Source: Planctomycetota bacterium
GTDB taxonomy: Bacteria; Planctomycetota; PUPC01; JACPCR01
NCBI GenBank assembly: GCA_027625095.1
Contig: JAQBXN010000062.1
Location: 1-47,668, forward strand
Length of the DNA: 47,668 bases
Direction of reading: 5' to 3'
Positions within the stretch are counted from its first letter, which is position 1, and every line of letters starts with the position of its first letter. Below the pieces are notes generated by a model. It was not told the origin of the DNA. It was given only the letters and a program-made list of their open reading frames with translations, and did no database searches. This document shows, piece after piece, positions 1 to 8,200 of this stretch. Both the position numbers and the translations under genes were made by a program.

Positions 1-26
1 AAATGCAGGGAATCAACCCTGTCAGC

Positions 27-83
27 GACAACGGGGAGGGAGTGGCGAAAGCCACTCCCTTACCCTCTGGCACAACCGTTGTC
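27..83. repeat. Nested hairpin element at window start
   Basis: A structured non-coding stretch. An outer 8-bp inverted repeat (27-34 with 76-83) encloses a near-perfect stem of at least 10 bp (37-46 with 51-60) closed by a GAAA tetraloop. It abuts the palindromic repeat at 120-148, so it probably belongs to the same family of intergenic palindromic repeats. I see no T-tract that would make it a terminator. Confidence 0.5.
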
Positions 84-119
84 TCGCCCCTTCAGGGCTT
101 GGGATGTTTTGACCATCGA

Positions 120-170
120 ACCCAGGGCGTTGCCCTGGGCTGGCTTGTCTCGCCCCTTTGGGGCTGTCCG
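120..170 (+). repeat. REP-like palindromic repeat, copy 1
   Basis: Positions 120-148 match 385-413 exactly as a 29-bp inverted repeat. The core is a palindrome, CCCAGGGC-GTT-GCCCTGGG. A second short palindrome follows (CGCCCCTTTGGGGC, about 151-164), and a related one precedes it near 85-98. Repeats of this type are scattered in Planctomycetes and Verrucomicrobia genomes and often give spurious ORFs (from memory). The GCCCCTTCGGGGC form also occurs near 3626. Confidence 0.75.
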
Positions 171-171
171 C

Positions 172-363
172 GCCATCTCGACAATGCAGGAGATCGAGGA
201 GCTGATCAAACTCACCAATTACCTCGACGCCGCCACGAAGCGCGGCGAAGACCTCGGGCTGACGGATGACGAAGTCGCCTTCTACGACGCCCAGTTCGCC
301 GAGTCCGCGAAACTGGAGCAGGCCATCAAAGCAAACCTGAGGGAGCTTGGTAATAGCGGGTGA
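172..363 (+). pseudogene. Type I restriction enzyme HsdR, C-terminal fragment
   Basis: The reading frame gives an AIST...EELIKL...KRGEDLGLTDDEVAFYDA segment. This is the signature of the C-terminal domain (DUF3387 type) of type I restriction endonuclease R subunits. Only about 60 residues survive. The upstream side runs into a palindromic repeat, the tail after AFYDA is poorly family-like, and a TGA at 361-363 ends it. There is no helicase or nuclease domain and no hsdM or hsdS nearby, so it is a relic, not a functional enzyme. It lies between two inverted repeat copies at 120-148 and 385-413. Confidence 0.65.
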
Positions 364-384
364 TTTCAGCACCAACGGTGCGGC

Positions 385-413
385 ACAAGCCAGCCCAGGG
401 CAACGCCCTGGGT
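385..413 (-). repeat. REP-like palindromic repeat, copy 2 (inverted)
   Basis: This is the exact reverse complement of 120-148 (29 of 29 bases). It lies directly between the HsdR relic and the truncated oxidoreductase gene. The N-terminal coding part of that oxidoreductase is replaced by this repeat, so it marks a rearrangement point. Confidence 0.8.
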
Positions 414-423
414 ATGTGTCATC

Positions 424-1719
424 ATTATTCGCGTCATCGAAGGAATACGGGAGCGTGTCGGGAGCGACTTCGTCGTTGGCATTCGGCTCACCGGCGACGA
501 CTTCCAGGAGAACGGGCTGGACAATTCGCAGATGCAGGAAATCTGCGGACGCCTGAACGACCTCAAAATGCTCGACTACTTCAACGTGATCGGCAGCACC
601 GCCGAGACCTACGTGGGCGAAGCCGCGGCCGTTCCCAACATGTCCTTCGGCCTCGGTCTCTACACCTATCTTTCCGCCAGCGTACGGCAGGTCGTTGACG
701 TTCCAGTGATTGCCACCGGGCGGATCGTCGACCCGGTCCAGGCCGACAAGATCATTGAAGACGGACAGGCCGATCTCTGCATCATGAATCGCGCTCTCAT
801 CGCCGATCCGCATCTGGCCAACAAGGCACAGGCCAACGAACTGGAAGATATCCGGCAGTGCATGGGCTACAACGAGGGCTGCATCGATCGGATCTACACC
901 GGCCGCGGAGTTACCTGCGTACAGAATCCTGTCATCGGCCGGGAAGCGGAATGGGTGGAGCTGAGGGTCAGCAGCCGGAAGCAAAAGATAGTCGTAGTCG
1001 GCGGCGGGCCGGCCGGTCTGGAGGCGGCGAGAGTTTCAGCTCTTCGCGGCCACCAGGTTGTGCTTTTCGAAAAAGATGAGCAACTCGGCGGCCAGACCCT
1101 TATCGCCATTCGAGCGCCCGGGCGTCAAGACTTCGACGGGTTCTGCCGCTGGGCGGGTATCCAGTGCAAAAAACACGGGGTCGATATCCGCCTGAAAAGT
1201 GCAGCGGACATCGAAACGATTGTCGCTGAGTCGCCGGACCTGGTCTTTATCGCTACAGGTGCTTCCGCCCGAAAACCGGACCTTGCTGGAATGGAAGACC
1301 ACAATGTGGTCTCGGCCTGGGAGGTACTGATGGATGAGGCCGGCGAACTCGGTGATACGGTATTGGTCATCGATGAAGAATACGGCCACCAGGGCCCTGG
1401 AGTGGCGGAATATCTTCGCGACCGCGGCAAGGAAGTCGACCTCATCACCAGCGAAGAGACCATCGCCAACTTCCTGGGCGCTACCACTCGCCCTCCACTC
1501 CTCACGAGACTTTTTAAGAAAGGCGTTCAGATGTTCCATCATCTGGAGGCCAGAGAGCTCCGGGACGGCAATCTAATCGCCAAAAATGTCTGGACCGGCG
1601 AGTTGAGCCTGGTTGCGCTGGAGGAAAGAAGGTTTCAGAGGATCGGCGGGATCGAACTCAGCCCCATCTTCATATCTGAACTGCCGAGGCTGAGTCCAGG
1701 TTTTGCCGCAATCACGTGA
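424..1719 (+). pseudogene. Old-yellow-enzyme/FAD-NAD oxidoreductase (2,4-dienoyl-CoA reductase/TMADH type), truncated at both ends
   Basis: The frame is open from just after the palindromic repeat (about 424). It reads the second half of an OYE-type TIM barrel (VIEGIRERVG...VGIRLTGDD, VIATGRI, DLCIMNRALIADP), then a [4Fe-4S]-type cysteine cluster (QCMGYNEGC...VTCVQNP). A dinucleotide-binding domain with VVVGGGPAGLEAA follows at about 987-1030. Full-length members of this NADH:flavin oxidoreductase family have roughly 650 residues; here the FMN-binding first half of the barrel is absent. Family-like sequence also stops near position 1605 (NVWTGE). The last ~35 codons are antisense to the neighbouring sialidase-like gene. 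The first in-frame ATG is at 532. It is most likely a non-functional remnant. Confidence 0.75.
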
Positions 1720-2178
1720 GATTCGATAGTAAGAGAAGCAGTTGTATCGCAACCCGTCACAGTATCGCTGCTGGCGTGCCCAGGCGCCTTCCGGCACACC
1801 GGGGAATGGCTCAGTCGGCCCAGACCTGGGCCCCACTTCTTCAACAATCTGACGCAGCCATCCATCGACCATGCCCCCCGCAACCGGATCAAAGAAGGTC
1901 GGCCCCGATCCCTCCCATACCTCCACTCCGGCGGGATAACTCAGTGTTTCCGGCAGCGGTTCGAATTCTGACCAGGTCCTGCCGTTGTCGGCAGAAACTC
2001 GAGTCACCGTCTCAATCGGAACATCCACCCGGTCCTGTCCGGAATGTACCTCTACCCGCTCCAGCCCTGGCCCCGCGTAATCAACAGTCACCGAAGCCGC
2101 GACCCCGTGCCGGTGATAACTCTTGTAAAGCTCCTTCCGGACACGGACGATTGGCACGTTCTCTTCCCAGGGAAACAT
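1573..2178 (-). pseudogene. Sialidase-like (BNR/Asp-box) protein, C-terminally truncated
   Basis: The ATG at 2178 has a good Shine-Dalgarno (GAGG, 5 nt spacing); an in-frame TTG at 2229 is possible but less likely. Two Asp-box motifs (S-x-D-x-G-x-T-W) are visible, SADNGRTW and SRDCGKTW, as in sialidase-family beta-propellers. Such enzymes have about 350-400 residues; this frame gives about 200. After FLQRNQA (near 1607) the sequence becomes antisense to the oxidoreductase fragment and soon stops at a TAG (1573-1575). No signal peptide is seen. It is probably inactive, since half the propeller is missing. Confidence 0.65.
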
Positions 2179-2280
2179 TAGTACCTCTTTCACGGTTTCT
2201 TCAGGCGCCTGTAACACATCTTGATTCAATCATTGCAACCCTCTCCGCGTCGCCTGCCTTCATCGGCAATGCGGGGACGC

Positions 2281-2710
2281 TCAGTCCTTCCAGCTCAGAG
2301 TCCGGCTGACCAGGTCTTTGAGCAGGCCGTCCTCTGTCGGTTTCTTTTCGATAAGCAGCTTCCATCTGCCCGTCAAGTCTTTTTCGAACCGGACATGGGT
2401 CTGGAGCGCGATCATGGCCGCGGTAGCGATGGCCCGAGCCCGAACCGCATGGGCGGTTGAGGGTTGTCGAGCAGGTATGCGAGAGCCATGGCCGTCTGCG
2501 AGTCGTCAGCCAGGAGCAGCGCCAGCGGGACCAGTTCGCCGGAGTCCGACGATGGGCCTTCGGCCTGGATCGCCAAATGTTCCTCGAGTGCCTGCCGCAG
2601 TTCCATAGTCATCTCAGGCTGGTATTCTCCGTCCTGCATTCGCGCTCGGGCCATCGTCCCCAGGATTCGTACGGCAGGATCGTCATCAAGGTTTTGAGTC
2701 TGTCAGTCAT
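2281..2710 (-). pseudogene. Unrecognised gene with frameshifts
   Basis: Coding-like sequence runs on the minus strand in more than one frame. A start MTDRLKTL (ATG at 2710) shifts near 2690 into a frame reading DDDPAVRILGTMARARMQDG and continues to ALAYLLDN. Near 2465 it shifts again into AHAVRARAIATAAMIALQ...TGRWKLLIEKK and ends with TGA at 2281-2283. The composite would be about 140 residues, mostly helical. I do not recognise the family. Two indels in 430 bp, in a region of other gene relics, suggest decay; sequencing error is the alternative. Confidence 0.45.
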
Positions 2711-2746
2711 GATAATTGAGTGGAGAATGAAGGGGAGCGAAGCATT

Positions 2747-3540
2747 CTGCTCGTAGCATAGGCATCCTGCCTGTGCAGTCGCGAAGCGCCAACGAATTGC
2801 CGGCAATCACCGACAGGCTTTTGACGGTTCACCCTGGAAGGCTGAACTACGAAAGCGCTGGAAGGTTGAGCTACGAGTCTGGAACTGGCTGTTCTGCTCG
2901 TAGCATAGGCATCCTGCCTGTGCCGTCGCGAAGCGCCAACGATTCGCCGTCAATCACCAACCGGCTTTTGACGGTTCACCCTGGAAGGCTGAACTACGAA
3001 AGCGCTGGAAGGCTGAACTACGAGTCTGGAACTGGCTGTTCTGCTCGTAGCATAGGCATCCTGCCTGTGCCGTCGCGAAGCGCCAAGATTTGCCAGCAAT
3101 CACCAACCGGCTGTTGACGGTTCACCCTGGAAGGCTGAACTACGAAAAAGCTGGAAGGTTTAGCTACGAGTCTGGAACTGGCTGTTCTGCTCGTAGCATA
3201 GGCATCCTGCCTGTGCCGTCGCAAAGCGACATATAATTCTGACTATCATCACTCGCGTTTGACGGTTCACCCTGGAAGGCTGAACTACGAGTCTGGAACT
3301 GGCTGTTCTGCTCGTAGCATAGGCATCCTGCCTGTGCCGTCGCGAAGCGACATATAATTCTGACTATCGTCACTCGCGTTTGACGGTTCACCCTGGAAGG
3401 CTGAACTACGAGTCTGGAACTGGCTGTTCTGCTCGTAGCATAGGCATCCTGCCTGTGCCGTCGCGAAGCGCCAAGATTTGCCGGCAATCACCAACCGGCT
3501 TTCGTAGTTCACCCTGGAAGGCTGAACTACGAAAGAGCTG
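2747..3540. repeat. Six-unit intergenic repeat array (147/121-bp periods)
   Basis: The anchor CTCGTAGCATAGGCATCC recurs at 2750, 2897, 3044, 3190, 3311 and 3432, giving spacings of 147, 147, 146, 121 and 121 bp. Each unit holds an imperfect 9-bp hairpin with a TCC loop (GCATAGGCA/TGCCTGTGC) and one or two GGAAGGCTGAACTACGA blocks. The shorter units lack one such block and carry a variant segment (CATATAATTCTGACTATC). The last unit contains a perfect 13-bp inverted repeat around 3499-3533. All frames read the repeat as low-complexity peptide, so it is not coding. Confidence 0.85.
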
Positions 3541-4024
3541 GCGCAGAGCGCCAGCAGTACGGGTTACGGTGCACTGCGAACCGGGCTCTGGAAATTTGCC
3601 TTAACCATCGACTACTTGCCCCTGCCCCTTCGGGGCTGAAGAGGCGGACGGGTGATGTAACATTTTTGATAAGGTCGATGGCCGGAGTTCTGCGAAGGGG
3701 CCACTTGTTCTCAGCGAAGTCTGAGAAAGACCAGTCGATTTACATTTGAACTTCTGCCGGTCATGCGTGTACTCCTGGCCAGGCCAACGGATGGCAAACC
3801 GATACAACTGATGAAGAACTGGATCCAAAATCCATCCGTTGGAGCTCTCCGGATTGTCGGTTGCGGCGCTGTGCCGGGCAGGCTCGTCTTGGCTGAAGCA
3901 AAAAAAGATGAAAAGCAAGGTTGAAAATGAGCGTTGAAGAGCGCCCTTGGGTTGCTGTCGATAAGCCACCTTAGGATGATGAGACCTCTTGCCCTCCCAG
4001 AATCCTCAATCAGTCCTGCACTTC
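3541..4024. other. Intergenic stretch without a confident gene
   Basis: It contains a small palindrome (GCTGGCG/CGCCAGC, near 3537-3556) and one REP-type hairpin (CCCCTTCGGGG, near 3627-3637). Open frames exist on both strands between about 3680 and 3970, but none has a recognisable motif, a good start with ribosome site, or clear coding character. They may be further gene remnants. No terminator or clear promoter was found upstream of the next operon. Confidence 0.5.
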
Positions 4025-5269
4025 ATGCCCATTTCCTCACAGCGCATTGAAAAACGGCTTAAGCTGTCGGCGGTCTTTCTGGGCACAATCCTTGGCGGCG
4101 TATCTCTCTGCCTGTCCCTTGGTTCGCTTGAATCGGTCTTCATTTTGGAGGGCCGATTTTATGACCAGCTTTGGCTGCCTCTGTGGGGATACGTCTATTA
4201 CTGGGGAGCGCCCTGGTCTCAGATTGGATGCTTTGCATTTGGTTTGTTGGGGTTGCTGCTGTGGGCCTCCTGGGTGCTGCAGATGGGGCTTCTCGAACTG
4301 CCGGGATTCCTCTGTGCCTGGGTTTATCTCGATTTCGTTCAGCCATCGGGGCTCATGCTGATAAGGCTGCGGAAAAACACTGCCGCTCTGGCCGCCAGCC
4401 TGAATCTACAAGCGAAGCAAACACGCCTGGAAACTCGGAGCGTCATCCTCAAGGTCGCTGAACTCCTCGAACGCCGGGACCACGAACGTCTGAGGTCTTC
4501 TCAGGCTGGTGGTAAGTATGCTGCAGATGAGTTCCACGGAAAGCTGGAAGCACGGCTCCAATTCCTTGCGGAATATCAGTGTACGGACTCGTCTTCCATC
4601 GATGGCCTCATCGCATCCGCTCGCTGGTACCTGTTCGCAAAGACAGAGCAAAGCTGGCAGCATCTTCAGTCATGTCTTCAACAGAAAGAAAATGCTTCTG
4701 CACTTTCCACGGTTATCGATTTCCTGACCCGGTACTCGCACGCGCAGGACTCCACATTTCTCAGGGGGGCCGAGGCATTCATTCGGCCTGATCTGGAGAA
4801 AGTCTGGGAACTGTTCCAGAAGCTGGCGGCCACTCAGCAGAGCAGGCTTTCAGATTTTTTATGGCATGACATTCAACGCTTCGGTTCAACCGTGCCGTTA
4901 AATTTGTCACACCGATTTGGAGACGTCCTCGAGTTATGGATCCTTGCGGCTGGCGATCTCCTCCAACAAGACGGGATTGAAAGGCTGGCTGATGTCGCGT
5001 TCGAACTGTCGCACGGCCCTCTTCAGAGGCACCTGGAGGTCCTTCGAAACGCGCCAGGTTCGTTTGATCTGATGGCGGCGGAACTCTTTCTGATGGAGAG
5101 TGAGCTGCGCCGGCCGGAGGCCATTCGACATATGTGTGGCGTCGCCCATGCAGCCCTTTCAAAGCGTTCTTTGTCCCCACTTGCAGATTATTCGCAAAGC
5201 CAGGCTCTGCGGCATTTTTACTCACGCTACGACCCCGAATGGATCAAAGCAGCAAGCTCCCAATCCTGA
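4025..5269 (+). CDS. Membrane protein of unknown function, partner of the giant propeller protein
   Basis: About 414 residues from the ATG at 4025; a TTG at 3989 would add 12. Neither start has a strong ribosome site. Hydrophobic segments lie at about residues 20-40 (FLGTILGGVSLCLSLGSL), 70-95 (IGCFAFGLLGLLLWASWVLQM) and 98-120. A charged, mainly helical soluble region of about 290 residues follows (QAKQTRLETRSVILKVAELLERRDHERL and onwards). I do not recognise the family. The gene overlaps the start of the next by 31 bp, so the two are co-transcribed and probably translationally coupled. The likely role is a membrane partner or anchor of the propeller protein (inference). Confidence 0.7.
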   Translation: MPISSQRIEKRLKLSAVFLGTILGGVSLCLSLGSLESVFILEGRFYDQLWLPLWGYVYYWGAPWSQIGCFAFGLLGLLLWASWVLQMGLLELPGFLCAWVYLDFVQPSGLMLIRLRKNTAALAASLNLQAKQTRLETRSVILKVAELLERRDHERLRSSQAGGKYAADEFHGKLEARLQFLAEYQCTDSSSIDGLIASARWYLFAKTEQSWQHLQSCLQQKENASALSTVIDFLTRYSHAQDSTFLRGAEAFIRPDLEKVWELFQKLAATQQSRLSDFLWHDIQRFGSTVPLNLSHRFGDVLELWILAAGDLLQQDGIERLADVAFELSHGPLQRHLEVLRNAPGSFDLMAAELFLMESELRRPEAIRHMCGVAHAALSKRSLSPLADYSQSQALRHFYSRYDPEWIKAASSQS

Positions 5270-8200
5270 ATCTGCGTCTTGCAGAATCATCGGAAGCAGG
5301 CCAGGCCGGCAGCTTGAAGCCGTTGTGGAGTTCCATGCAACTCCGCAAATCCGGATCGGACCTGTTTCGTGTGTTTGTGCTGGCAGTAGTTGCATTCGCG
5401 CTGTTCGCCCTTTGCGGGGCCGTGTATGCGATCCTCAATGGGTTGGGGCTGTTCGAACCCGGGGCTGTTTCGGAACTGAAAGATCCTCGGCGGCTTCACC
5501 AGTATCACGAAAACTCGCTGCTCACCGCGCACTACGACGCGCGCGAGAAAAACCTCTGGCTGGGAACGGGTCACGGCGCTGAGCTCTACGATCTCCGGAC
5601 GCGTCTGTGGCAGACCATAGCGCCGGACATGACCTCGTTTCCGGTCCGCTGGATCACCCAATCCGGTGAAGACGTATTCCTTGGCGACGGTGAGGGAACT
5701 GTTCACCGGTGGCTGAACGGCCGATTGACTCCGATGTTTGGTGTGACTGACTTGCATGAGCTTGATTTCAGCAAGGTGGTGGACGTCTCGGTTGGAAGGC
5801 ACGAGATCCTCATAGCGCAGGCTCGTTCGCTCATCATTTACGAACGACGGAACCGCCAGTTCACCCACTTCGTTCATGACCTGGATAATGAAACGTGGCG
5901 CGAGGCATTCGGGCCTGCAGAGGAGTCTGATCTCGTTTCGATTACATCCCTTGCTTTCGCCGAGAATGAAGACACTCATTACATTGGAACAGGTTCCGGA
6001 CTGTTTACCTGGCGGCGGGGGAAGTGGCTGATTCCGGAACATGAGCGGCTGGACCGATCGCCGGTCCTGAAACTGGACTACAACGATGGCGTCCTCTGGT
6101 ATGTGCGAAGCGGTGTGCAAGGAAGCATGCGGGTGGGTCGAATCATCGACAGGAAGGCCAGGGATTTTATGACGCCGGGTAGATTGAATGTGCCTCCGGC
6201 CGACACGCGGGATATTACCCGCTGGCAGAATTTCCTGTTCATGGGCACGAAGAACCAATTCCTCCGGGTGTGCAATGTCGCAGACCGGTCGTGGGAATCT
6301 GTTTCTTTCAACCAGACCAGCGATGCTCCTGAAATCCGCCAGCTTGAAGTTCACAGCGGCAAGCTCTGGCTGGCGACCGACCGTGGCCTGCTTGTTTTCG
6401 CCGACTCTCAACGACTCTGGGAAATTGGCCGAAGCGCTGAAGTGCCTGTTTTCCGGGCGATTTACGGCTACCTCGACAAGACCACCGAATCCGGTCTCAC
6501 CCGGGAAGATGTGGGCGTCAGAAAGATGCTCAAGACGCCCAGCCATCTGTGGTTTGTCACGGAAAAATCGACGCTTGCCCGGATAAGTCTTGCTGACGAA
6601 AAAGTGGAATGGCTCATCCAGGATTCGCGAGCGCTCGTCCAGGCAGAAACGGCAGGCAAGGGATTGGGATACCAGATCAAACCCACTGACCTGTTATCGG
6701 TGCATTCGTCAGCGGAGCGCTTGCTTGTTGGCACACGCCGCGGTGTTTTTCGTTACGACATGGCAGAGCATCTCTGGTCCACATGGCAGCAGGAAATCTT
6801 TGGAGAACAGCAGATCTACGATATGGCCGATGCGCCCGGAGGTGGCCTTGTGGTTGTGACCGATCAGCAAATCCGTAACGGAACGATCACGATAGACCAT
6901 CCACCGGATGACAAAGCCTTACGCCTTTACAGCGGGAAGGGACGAACTCTGTATTCCACAGCCAAAGGCTCTCTCGGACAGCTCTCGGACCGAACGCGCA
7001 TCCCTCTTATTTCCGGTGGGCCATCCGTGGAGGATCTGAAGTTTACCTCCGTTGCACAGACATCCACACATCTCTACTTCGCCACCGACGGTAATGGAAT
7101 TCAGGTCTACGATCCGCTGACGCGCAGATGGGAAGAAACGCTCGCCGCATCCCCCGGAGGCCTTCCGAGTGATTCCATCATGGAGGTTCGGGCAGGACGT
7201 AGTTTCCTGGCGAGCCGATCGGCACAGGGAGGCATCACCCTTCGACTCGACAGGCGATGGGTGCCGTTGATTGGAGAGGGCAAGATCGAACTCGAAGATA
7301 AGGACATTACCGCCATATCGGCGAATGGGGAGCACCTCTGGATTGCCGGACGCGGCCTCATAGCCGCGTACCACATTCGCAATCGCGCCTGGTCGAAACC
7401 AATATCCCTCAAGACCAGCGGCCACGTGAAGACATTACATGTGGTGGAAGGGAAACCCCTTGCCCTCACGTCTGAAGGTGAGCTATTCAAGGGAGAAATA
7501 CTCCTGGCGGAAGGCGTAAACAGTCTGGCGGCATACGGGAGCACGTTTGTGTTTCTACGTAAGAATGAATTGAACCTTCGTTCACAATGGGGCGAAGAGA
7601 CACCGTCCGCCAGGGGCCTCCCGGAAGATACAGAACTGCGAGACGTTGCTGAAACCAGACGTTTCTTTCTCGCGGCAGCGGCGAACAATCTCTACGCGTA
7701 CGACAAAGACGCCCGAACCTGGCAGGCATGGGGTAGCCCGCCCGTTGGAGAGATCAGAGAACTGGCGACGAAAGATGGCGAGGTGTTGGCGAAGACCGAG
7801 ACAGATACGTTCCGGTGCGCACCGCAAGGTCTTTGGCCTTCAGCCCGTGACGCGAAGTTGGAACCCCGTGGCAACATTCGAGTGGACAATGAATTCTGGA
7901 TCTGGATTCGGGAGGGTGAGGCTATCAGAGGCGCTTTCAAGGGTGCGTCGAACACGCCGATTTTCACAAACAGCGGCGGCCAGAAAAAGTTCAGTTTTGA
8001 CACCGTAAACGACCTCAAAGTCGCCGGCGAAACCGTCTGGCTTCTGACGCAGGCCGGGCCGATCCCCTTGCCCGGCAAACCGGCTCTGACTCCCCTGAGC
8101 AAGCTGGTCATTCCCCCGACAGGGCCGGTTGATGATCTACTCGCAGTTTCGTCGCATGAGGTCGGCGTTGAACTGAAAATCCTGGCAATCGCCCCCATGG

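Noticed and set aside
22..984. 320-codon minus-strand open frame
   Set aside because: It is antisense to the oxidoreductase and HsdR fragments and crosses the palindromic repeats, giving only repeat-type peptide there.
3601..3969. 122-codon minus-strand open frame
   Set aside because: It begins in no ribosome site and ends in a REP-type hairpin; no recognisable motif.
5287..6546. 419-codon minus-strand open frame
   Set aside because: It is antisense to the propeller gene, with no ribosome site or motif.
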